19,642 nucleotides of DNA from CAKSQF01 sp964582375 (GTDB taxonomy: Bacteria > Bacillota > Clostridia > Oscillospirales > CAG-272), in assembly GCA_964582375.1 (NCBI GenBank), contig CAZORL010000028.1:1-19642 (forward strand), written 5' to 3'. This document shows, one piece after another, positions 7,127 to 13,578 of the stretch. Position 1 is the first letter of the stretch; each line of letters opens with the position of its first letter. The translations under genes and the position numbers were made by a program. Below the pieces are notes generated by a model. It had not been told where the DNA came from and searched no databases. It saw nothing but the letters and a program-made list of their open reading frames with translations.

Positions 7127-8167
7127 TTACTCATCCTGTGATTCGTATCTCGTTTTGCGCATACGCAAGGGAGACACTTTATATCTGCGAATGAACTCGC
7201 GATGGAAGAAAGAGCGGTTGTCGTATCCGACCGTTGAAGCCACCTCGCCGATCGGCAGGTCAGTGTTGAGGATAAGATGTTCGGCGACTGAAAATCTCTG
7301 ATCCATCAAAAGTTCCCTGAATGTCGCACCAGCATTGGTGGAGATCCATCTCGAAAGATATCCGGTTGAGAGATAAAGCCTTGAGGCAAGTTCCGAAAGA
7401 GTGGCGGTGCGATACTCGTTTTTGATGTATTCCATTACCTTTTCGTAAATGTCCGAATGAGCCTCGGCAGCATGATATTCGTATTTCAGCGCATTCGGGG
7501 TTGCCTCGAGAATGCGAAGGACAAGTGCAAGCTCACTTGCTATTATGTCGTTTTCTTCCTTGTTTGGGTCGGACAGAGCGATATTTACCGAGTAATCGCC
7601 ACTTCTTGGTGTGTATTTACGCTCGAAAAGCGAGTAGATAATACTCTCAAGCAGATTTTCGGCAGGGATGTTGTCTGCGGTGCTGTATACAAGGCAGGAC
7701 GGCTTGCCGGAAGAACGCACGCTCTCGGACAAGAAAGAAAGAATGGATGACTCGCCGTCGAATTTGCGAAGCATGCTCTCGACAAATTCGTTGCTTATGA
7801 TAAAGTTAACGGCAAGATCTTTTTCGGTCGTTTTTAAGAGCGAATGGTGAATGTGCCTGTTGAGTATGAGGAGATCGCCTGCCTTAAGCTCGACCTCGCC
7901 CTCCGAATGAGAGGAGCGGACGGTTCCCTTGATCACATAAAGAAATTCGGTGTATGTGTGACCGTGCATGTCGAAATTCACAAATCTGGTGTTTGGACGG
8001 ATCGCGATCAGTTCCCCACGGTCGCGAAGTTGAGTGTCGTCAACCTCGAAAGAAGAGCTGTAATTGTCGCTTTTTGTGTACAGCCTTCTGTTGAGCTTTT
8101 CGCCTGCGATGAGCGACTTCTCCTCGTCGGTAAGCTCTGACAATTTATCAATTATAAACTGTCTCAT
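7127..8167 (-). CDS. AraC-family transcriptional regulator with N-terminal cupin
   Basis: A 346-residue regulator. The N-terminal half carries an AraC-type cupin (MHGHTYTEFLYVIKGTV, then AGDLLILNRHIHHS). The last 100 residues carry two helix-turn-helix units (TLSELASRLYLSTGYLSRWI and PIGEVASTVGYDNRSFFHREF, ending YKVSPLRMRK). The ATG at 8167 is preferred over an upstream one at 8212 because a GAGAGGG site precedes it. It is divergent from the lipoprotein at 8479, whose promoter contains a perfect inverted repeat, so that gene is a likely target. The ligand is not evident. Confidence 0.92.
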   Translation of the reverse strand: MRQFIIDKLSELTDEEKSLIAGEKLNRRLYTKSDNYSSSFEVDDTQLRDRGELIAIRPNTRFVNFDMHGHTYTEFLYVIKGTVRSSHSEGEVELKAGDLLILNRHIHHSLLKTTEKDLAVNFIISNEFVESMLRKFDGESSILSFLSESVRSSGKPSCLVYSTADNIPAENLLESIIYSLFERKYTPRSGDYSVNIALSDPNKEENDIIASELALVLRILEATPNALKYEYHAAEAHSDIYEKVMEYIKNEYRTATLSELASRLYLSTGYLSRWISTNAGATFRELLMDQRFSVAEHLILNTDLPIGEVASTVGYDNRSFFHREFIRRYKVSPLRMRKTRYESQDE

Positions 8168-8216
8168 GTTAATTCTCGTCCCTCTCTGTTTGAAAATGTT
8201 TGTTTTGATCACATAT

Positions 8217-8244
8217 ATTATACCACATTAAAAAATTTTTTCAA
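8217..8244 (-). promoter_or_regulatory. Promoter of the second AraC gene
   Basis: Minus strand: TTGAAA (8244-8239), 16-bp spacer ending TGTGG, then TATAAT (8222-8217). Leader of about 43 bases to ATG 8167. Confidence 0.72.
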
Positions 8245-8401
8245 GTACTTTTCCTGCTTTTCTGTGTGTAAAAACAGGACGGAAATTTATGCACAAGTAT
8301 TAAAAATTGGAAATAATGCAGACAAAGGCGTTTTATTTGATTGGAGATTTGTCTAAAAGTACATGTGTCAAAAGAACTCTTGTGCTTTTTTTGCTCAGCT
8401 A

Positions 8402-8430
8402 TTGACATTTGACCGCAAATGTGGTATTAT
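8402..8430 (+). promoter_or_regulatory. Near-consensus promoter containing a perfect inverted-repeat operator
   Basis: TTGACA (8402-8407), 17-bp spacer ending TGTGG, TATTAT (8425-8430). The spacer and the end of the -35 form a perfect inverted repeat, ACATTTG-accg-CAAATGT (8405-8422). A protein bound there would sit between the -35 and -10 and should block polymerase, so repression is the likely mode. Confidence 0.8.
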
Positions 8431-8478
8431 ATATTCGGGAGAGAACAAAAAAGTATACGGGAAACGGAGGCGGTAATA

Positions 8479-9486
8479 ATGCACATAATGATCCGATCGA
8501 TAAGCATCTTTCTTGCTGCAGTTGCGATCTTACTCTGCCTTTTCGGATGCGATGGCAAAAAAACAGACAAAGGCGACTATGACGAAACCGAGGCGATCGA
8601 AGATATCGCTGAGCTTGAAAAACGGCGAAATGAACTTCTAAATGAAAAAAAGAGTATAACTTCGGTCATGCAATCGCGTCCGATCACGATTCTTTGTTTT
8701 GACAGTATAGATGACTCGATATACGATGTGCTCTATCCGATGATGCGCAACCATGGATATCCCGGGGTGATAGTTCTGAAAGAGGGTGCACTGCCGGGCG
8801 ATGAAGGGATGCTCAGCGTATCACAGTTGTCCGAGCTTTTGTCGGTCGGGTGGGAGCTTGCCCTCGGAGATAATGGTAAGAGGGGAACGAAAGATCCACA
8901 AAAGATAAGCTCTGATGAGCTTGCCGCGTATATCGACAAACGGCTTGGACAGATCGAATCACTTGGACTTGCACGTCCGACGACCTTTTGCTTTACCGAC
9001 GGCTATTATGACCCAAAATACGATGCGGTCATCGCCGAGAAGGGCTTTAAGGTTCTCCGACATTTCGGCGAGGGGGACGGCAACATTTTTGCAACAGCCC
9101 TGTCCAAACCCGTTTGGAAGGTCGGCAGTGATTATGTACACGCAGGCGACACGATCGCTCAGGCAAATATCGAGACATCGATAAGAAACTGTGCGATAAT
9201 GGCATTGACGACGGGCAAAGTTGAAAAGATCGCGGAGATCACAAGCATAGATTGCAATGAGGCAAAATATCTTATCGTTCTTGACACGCTCAGCAACTAC
9301 GCAAAGCTTTCCGATTACTCTGTCGAGACCTTCTCGAGTGCGTATGAGTATCGAAAAAACTTCGAGGAAAACTATGTAGACAACGAGAAAGAACTCGAGG
9401 TGATCGTTGCCGAGATCGATGCCCAAATAGCCGAGATCGATGCTGAAATATCAGAACTCATGAAACAGGGAATAGATAATTCGTAA
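8479..9486 (+). CDS. Lipoprotein with a degenerate polysaccharide-deacetylase-like domain
   Basis: A 335-residue exported lipoprotein: hydrophobic leader and lipobox LFGC with Cys24, then a short coiled coil (about 38-60). A domain (about 67-230) resembles the NodB/CE4 fold in layout: ITILCFDSIDD where TFDDG is expected, VGWELALGDNG where the histidine-containing strand should be, and PTTFCFTDGYYD (158-169). The His-x3-His metal site of active CE4 enzymes is absent, so activity is doubtful. The C-terminal end (about 306-331) is a heptad-like acidic coiled coil. ATG 8479 follows GGAGG by eight bases. Divergent from an AraC regulator. The fold assignment is inference by eye; a novel surface protein is the alternative. 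Confidence 0.7.
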   Translation: MHIMIRSISIFLAAVAILLCLFGCDGKKTDKGDYDETEAIEDIAELEKRRNELLNEKKSITSVMQSRPITILCFDSIDDSIYDVLYPMMRNHGYPGVIVLKEGALPGDEGMLSVSQLSELLSVGWELALGDNGKRGTKDPQKISSDELAAYIDKRLGQIESLGLARPTTFCFTDGYYDPKYDAVIAEKGFKVLRHFGEGDGNIFATALSKPVWKVGSDYVHAGDTIAQANIETSIRNCAIMALTTGKVEKIAEITSIDCNEAKYLIVLDTLSNYAKLSDYSVETFSSAYEYRKNFEENYVDNEKELEVIVAEIDAQIAEIDAEISELMKQGIDNS

Positions 9487-9572
9487 AAGTGAGATAAATT
9501 AAAGAGTTAACAGTTCTTAGGTTTGTCAAGAATTTTTATACAACCCTCGGATTTAGTGAAAAGTGAATAGTT

Positions 9573-9610
9573 AAAAAGTAAAACCCTTCCCAAGCTTCGC
9601 TTGGGAAGGG
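9573..9610 (-). terminator. tRNA-Gln terminator
   Basis: Perfect 12-bp stem (9584-9595 with 9599-9610) and a three-base loop, followed on the minus strand by TTTTACTTTTT. It starts four bases beyond the encoded CCA. Being symmetric, it may also stop plus-strand transcripts from the lipoprotein, which has no clear terminator of its own. Confidence 0.88.
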
Positions 9611-9613
9611 GTT

Positions 9614-9687
9614 TGGCTGGGATGATAGGGGTTGAACCTATACTACAAGAGTCAAAGTCTCGTGTGCTGCCGCTACACCACATCCCA
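9614..9687 (-). tRNA. tRNA-Gln (anticodon UUG)
   Basis: The 74-base minus-strand sequence folds as a cloverleaf: acceptor stem TGGGATG with CATCCCA, D-arm GTG/CAC, anticodon stem CGAGA/TCTTG with loop CTTTGAC (anticodon TTG), T-arm ATAGG/CCTAT with loop TTCAACC, discriminator G and an encoded CCA end. A single tRNA, not part of a cluster here. Confidence 0.96.
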
Positions 9688-9725
9688 ATGTTGCCGATCG
9701 ATGCCGATCGGCTTCGTACCTTGTG

Positions 9726-9754
9726 ATTATACCACAAAAAAATGATTTTGTCAA
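9726..9754 (-). promoter_or_regulatory. Consensus promoter of tRNA-Gln
   Basis: Minus strand: TTGACA (9754-9749), exact 17-bp spacer ending TGTGG, TATAAT (9731-9726). It is the only promoter in the window where both hexamers are perfect and the TRTG extension is full (TGTG), which fits a stable-RNA gene. Confidence 0.9.
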
Positions 9755-9776
9755 TACAATCTTGAAAAAAATATGA

Positions 9777-11159
9777 TCATACGAGCTTTTTTGCCCATTT
9801 GCCCGACTTCAGCATAAAAAATCCTATCACGCATTTTGCGATCCCAACAAAAGTGCAGATCATGTAGAGCGGTATTATCGGTATTTCGGTAAATCTCGAC
9901 AGTGTGTATGCGACAGGCACACAAACGACCCACTCGAATACGCAGTCAAAAAGGAATGTTATCATCGTTTGTCCGCCCGAACGGAGGGTGAAATAGCAGT
10001 TGTGCGAATATGAGTTGAAGGGCATCATCACAGAAGATATTATGATCATGAGTATTGCAAGCTCCTTGACGTCCGCTCCGACATCGTAAAAGAGCGTGAA
10101 CACGGGCGAGAGAACTGCCATGAGCAGACCGATGCCGAGGCATGACACGCACGAGAAGGTGATCAGCTTACGGTCGGTGTCCTTTGCCTCCTCGATCTTT
10201 CCCGCACCGAGCAGTCCGCCGACGAGTATCGATACGGCAGTTCCCATCGAAATGTAGAAAATGTTGAATATGTTCGCAATGGTCGAGGCTATGTTCACTG
10301 CGGCGACAGCGCTGAGTCCGCGCGTTGAGTAACACTGATTCAAGACTGTCACGCCGAGCGACCACAGAAGTTCGTTGATAAAGAGCGGTGCACCTTTGAT
10401 GAATATCTGACCGACCAAAGCTCTCGGAATGTATGGCGATCTGTATGCGCCCTTTATGTACGGAGCTTTTTCAACATGAGTGTGCGTCCAGATTGCAACG
10501 ATCATAAGCTCGACAGTGCGGGCGATGATCGTTCCGATGGCAGCTCCCGAAACGCCAAGCGGCTTTATAAGACCATTTATGCCGAAAATGAGTATGTAGT
10601 TGAATATTCCGTTGACAAACACGGCAACGATGCTTGCAACCATCGGAACGACCGTCTGCTTTGTCTCTCGGAGCGTGGATGCGTATACCTGTGTCAGAGC
10701 GGTGGGAACAAGTGCCCACAGAGCGAGCTTTATGTATTCTTTGCCGTATCCCATGGCAAGTTCAATGTCGCATCCCGAACCGTCCTCAGTCAAAAACGCA
10801 CTGATCAGTTCCTCACGGAAGAACCAAAGAACGGAAATACCCAAAATCGTCAGAACTATCGCCGTGTAGACCTTGAATCTGAATGTGTGACGCACGCCCT
10901 CGTCATCGCCTCTGCCGAAATATTGGGCGGTGAAGATCCCCGCGCCCGATATGCCACCGAAAAGCATGAGCTGATAAACAAAAATGAGTTGATTGACGAT
11001 CGCAACACCCGAGAACGGTTCTGTTCCGAGACTTCCGACCATGACATTGTCAAGCAGGTTGACAAAATTCGATATTCCGTTTTGGATAATGACCGGCAAA
11101 ACGAGAATAAGTACGCTCTTGTAAAAATCCTTAGTGCCGATAAATTTTTTGATGTTCAT
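9777..11159 (-). CDS. MATE-family multidrug/metabolite exporter
   Basis: A polytopic membrane transporter expected to export drugs or metabolites using a Na+ or H+ gradient. The 460 residues give about twelve hydrophobic segments in two MatE halves. Recognisable stretches include LVLPVIIQNGISNFVNLLDN near the start, MVGSLG, NQLIFVYQ, and GxSGAGIFTAQYFGRGD in the first half. The start is uncertain: a TTG at 11186 lacks a ribosome site and lies only about nine bases from the predicted transcript start, whereas ATG 11159 follows GGAAAGGACGG at a long spacing. ATG 11159 is preferred. Monocistronic from its own promoter. The substrate cannot be read from sequence. Confidence 0.93.
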   Translation of the reverse strand: MNIKKFIGTKDFYKSVLILVLPVIIQNGISNFVNLLDNVMVGSLGTEPFSGVAIVNQLIFVYQLMLFGGISGAGIFTAQYFGRGDDEGVRHTFRFKVYTAIVLTILGISVLWFFREELISAFLTEDGSGCDIELAMGYGKEYIKLALWALVPTALTQVYASTLRETKQTVVPMVASIVAVFVNGIFNYILIFGINGLIKPLGVSGAAIGTIIARTVELMIVAIWTHTHVEKAPYIKGAYRSPYIPRALVGQIFIKGAPLFINELLWSLGVTVLNQCYSTRGLSAVAAVNIASTIANIFNIFYISMGTAVSILVGGLLGAGKIEEAKDTDRKLITFSCVSCLGIGLLMAVLSPVFTLFYDVGADVKELAILMIIISSVMMPFNSYSHNCYFTLRSGGQTMITFLFDCVFEWVVCVPVAYTLSRFTEIPIIPLYMICTFVGIAKCVIGFFMLKSGKWAKKLV

Positions 11160-11201
11160 GTGCTTTTTCGATTCCGTCCTTTCCAATAAGCAGACTCGAT
11201 G

Positions 11202-11230
11202 ATTATACCATATAAATGACGCTTTGTCAA
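11202..11230 (-). promoter_or_regulatory. Promoter of the MATE gene
   Basis: Minus strand: TTGACA (11230-11225), 17-bp spacer ending TATGG, TATAAT (11207-11202). Both hexamers are consensus. The predicted start near 11195 supports ATG 11159 as the translation start. Confidence 0.85.
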
Positions 11231-11325
11231 TGATTTTTTGATTTTTATGAGTGATCTCGATTTGTCAGTAACGCCAAACGGACAATTTTGTGATATTATC
11301 GCTTTTTGTTCGGTGTGTTACGGAC

Positions 11326-11360
11326 AAAAATCACCTCCAAACATTGCCCGGAGGTGATTT
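11326..11360 (-). terminator. Terminator of the M14 peptidase gene
   Basis: An 11-bp perfect stem (11328-11338 with 11350-11360) with an eleven-base loop runs on the minus strand into TTTTTG. It begins five bases past the stop codon. Confidence 0.87.
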
Positions 11361-11365
11361 CGAAG

Positions 11366-13369
11366 TTATTCAAGTATCCAATCGGCTGAGATGGCGAGGA
11401 CGTTTTTGGTGCGTGACCAGATGTTGTCAAAATCTCGTATTTCAGCAGGGGCAGCCTCTGTGCCGAACTCGATCGTGAGGGAGGGGGTTGCCAGAGTTGA
11501 CATGACGTAATCTTTGAGTCCCGCGACACTCGACGAGCCCGGGTCACCGAGCGGATAGCCGGATTCGGCAGCGATCCTCAGTGCGATCTCGCGACTTTGC
11601 TCGATGACGGCTTTGTTGTCGCCGTATTCCCAATAGATGACCGAGCCCATCATGTGATAGGAAAGGACAAAGTCGAATTTGTTCTCTCTGACAAAATCGG
11701 CAAGTGCCTTTGCTTCGGCGGCACATTCGGGAGCGGTACCCTTGTAGCCGAGATAGGACGGAGTTTTTGAATCGGTGGGTCGTTTGCCCGCCTTGTTCCA
11801 TTCGGCATCAAAATTCATGTTGAGATCGACGCCGAGTGCGTTCGCCTTCCATTGACTTGCATAATATGTCGGGTTAGATGCATATTTGCTCTTGAATGCG
11901 TCGGGAATCGTGAGTGTCTGTACTATCTCAATTCCGTCGGGGTTTGACATCGGGACTATGTAGAAGCAGACCTTGTCAAGGAGCTTTGCAAATGTGTAAT
12001 TTGTTCCGTCGCAGATCATGTCGGGGTTTCTTAACATATATTCGATCTGTGCCGTCGAGTAGAGTGCGATCATGTGCTCGCGTGCGTGGATTGCGGCTGA
12101 GACGAATATCTTTTTCTCTGCTTTTTCGTTTCCGAGGATTGCAAGCGTCAGATCCTTGCCAAGCTCGCTCTTGCCGATCGACGATATCTTGAGCAGATCG
12201 GGGAATTCTGCTGCAAGTGATTTCAGATCGGCGTTCATTTGCGAGTAGCTGTAATTGTCGATCGGCTTGACTGTCGTCAGCTCATTCTTCCATCCGTCAG
12301 CCTCCGATTGCACCAGATACGCCGCAAGAACATAGCCGCGTGTGCCGTTGTATTCAATATAAGCAAATGTTCCGTGCATGAAGAATACCGTGACCTTGGT
12401 GCCGCGCGGGATCTTGTCAAGTATTGTCGATGATGTTGATGCGTATTTACGAAGATTTAATGTATTATCGCACTTGACTGTCCACTTTTCGCAAACGGTG
12501 ATCCCCTCCTTGCCAATGGTCATTTTGTAATCGATCGGATAGGATGCGCTGTCGGTGTAGCGATACCATTTCGTCGTAAGATACTGCTCAAATCCGTTTG
12601 CTGTCATAAGCTCGTCGAGCAGTTTCGCGTATTTCGCTTTCTCCGACGAAAGATCCGAAAAATCCCTGTCTGCCTTTGATCCGTCTGCGTCAAAATCGGA
12701 CGGCAAGGGCAGGACACTTCCATCGGCTTTGACTATCGCCAGCGCGAGAGTTCCGCCTGTGTTGAAGGCGACATATTTTCCGTTTTGCGGATTGGTCGCA
12801 CATTCGGGCAGTATCATAAACAGTTTATGCTGCATGTTGTATGGACGGTACGCATCCCAGATGAGCAGTGACAACCCTTGCTCGCGAAGCTTTGCCTGAA
12901 CATTTGCGAGCTTTTTGACAGTGCCGTAACGCAGATATGCATCCTTGTAATCGTATATTGCAATGCCCGAGAGATTGTTCTCACCTGCGTATCGCAGATC
13001 GACATGGATATCGGGGATGTAATCGATGACCCTCACGATCTCGCTGTCCTTTTTGTTATCTGTCGTCGGCGGTATCGTCGGTTTGTCCTTTGTTGTAACA
13101 GGTGGGGCGGTCGTTGCGGTGATCGATGTTGTCGGGACTTTCGTTGTGATCGGTACCGATGTGTCGGTGGTCGGATCTGCCAAGGTCGTCGTTGTTTGCT
13201 GAAAAGCGGCAGTTGTTTTTGGTGGCGTTGTATTTGCGGATGTCGAGTATGTGGGAGTCGGCGAAATGGTCGTCAGCTCCGAGTCGGCTGAGTTATCCGA
13301 ACAGGAGATCAACAGCATAAGCACTGTAATGCCGACCGCGAGATATCCGATTTTTCTAACTTTCATCAT
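11366..13369 (-). CDS. Surface lipoprotein: VanX-like domain (inactive?) + SH3b + M14 peptidase
   Basis: A 667-residue cell-surface protein that probably acts on peptidoglycan peptides. Order: lipobox LISC (Cys23), Thr/Pro stalk (about 32-105), M15/VanX-like domain (about 110-282), SH3b domain (about 295-355), M14 metallopeptidase (about 370-667). The M14 part has HARE (428-431, zinc His and Glu), YH (571-572, third zinc ligand) and TIEFG with catalytic Glu634. The substrate-carboxylate motif DLNRNF is DLNMNF (515-520). The VanX-like part keeps WDAYRP (171-176) but has AFNTGGTLAL where SxHxxGxAxD is expected and TKWYRY where EWWH is expected, so its zinc site looks lost. ATG 13369 follows AAAGGA. 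A gamma-glutamyl-DAP endopeptidase role is inference. Confidence 0.87.
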   Translation of the reverse strand: MMKVRKIGYLAVGITVLMLLISCSDNSADSELTTISPTPTYSTSANTTPPKTTAAFQQTTTTLADPTTDTSVPITTKVPTTSITATTAPPVTTKDKPTIPPTTDNKKDSEIVRVIDYIPDIHVDLRYAGENNLSGIAIYDYKDAYLRYGTVKKLANVQAKLREQGLSLLIWDAYRPYNMQHKLFMILPECATNPQNGKYVAFNTGGTLALAIVKADGSVLPLPSDFDADGSKADRDFSDLSSEKAKYAKLLDELMTANGFEQYLTTKWYRYTDSASYPIDYKMTIGKEGITVCEKWTVKCDNTLNLRKYASTSSTILDKIPRGTKVTVFFMHGTFAYIEYNGTRGYVLAAYLVQSEADGWKNELTTVKPIDNYSYSQMNADLKSLAAEFPDLLKISSIGKSELGKDLTLAILGNEKAEKKIFVSAAIHAREHMIALYSTAQIEYMLRNPDMICDGTNYTFAKLLDKVCFYIVPMSNPDGIEIVQTLTIPDAFKSKYASNPTYYASQWKANALGVDLNMNFDAEWNKAGKRPTDSKTPSYLGYKGTAPECAAEAKALADFVRENKFDFVLSYHMMGSVIYWEYGDNKAVIEQSREIALRIAAESGYPLGDPGSSSVAGLKDYVMSTLATPSLTIEFGTEAAPAEIRDFDNIWSRTKNVLAISADWILE

Positions 13370-13475
13370 TGTGGTTTTCCTTTCTAAAGGGGCGGTTTAC
13401 CGATAAAGACGGATAAACTTTGCGTCCCGTGACAGAAATTGCAAGATCTCGCCAAATTCCGCACGGACATGTAAT

Positions 13476-13504
13476 ATTGTACCACAATTGCTCAAAAAAA
13501 TCAA
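13476..13504 (-). promoter_or_regulatory. Promoter of the M14 peptidase gene
   Basis: Minus strand: TTGATT (13504-13499), 17-bp spacer ending TGTGG, TACAAT (13481-13476). Predicted leader of about 100 bases, containing a hairpin and a GGGACGCAAAG sequence discussed in the findings. Confidence 0.7.
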
Positions 13505-13535
13505 TACCTTTTTGTTAATTAGATCGCTGCTCCCC

Positions 13536-13573
13536 AAAAATAAACACCCGACCGCATTTTTGTGCGGTCGGGT
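13536..13573 (-). terminator. Terminator of the solute-binding protein/LuxR operon
   Basis: An 11-bp perfect GC-rich stem (13546-13556 with 13563-13573) with a six-base loop is followed on the minus strand by TGTTTATTTTT. It begins just past the stop at 13579. Confidence 0.88.
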
Positions 13574-13578
13574 CGTCA

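Larger units (their letters stand above)
8168..8478. other. Divergent intergenic region, 311 bases
   Basis: Holds the AraC promoter (minus, 8217-8244) and the lipoprotein promoter (plus, 8402-8430). The AT-rich middle (8245-8400) shows no convincing gene or terminator. A weak TCCTG/CAGGA inverted repeat lies near 8250-8280. Confidence 0.7.

Noticed and set aside
9771..9785. TATGATCATA palindrome followed by seven Ts on the minus strand, as a MATE-gene terminator
   Set aside because: The palindrome has no loop, so any hairpin would be only about three base pairs; too weak to call, although the T run may assist termination.
10476..11189. A 237-codon plus-strand open frame inside the MATE gene
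   Set aside because: Antisense to a clear transporter gene, highly charged and Cys/Arg/Asp-rich with no family resemblance, and no ribosome site.
11350..11360. GGAGGTGATT, a perfect ribosome-binding sequence on the plus strand
   Set aside because: It is one arm of the M14 gene terminator and is not followed by a suitable start codon and coding frame.
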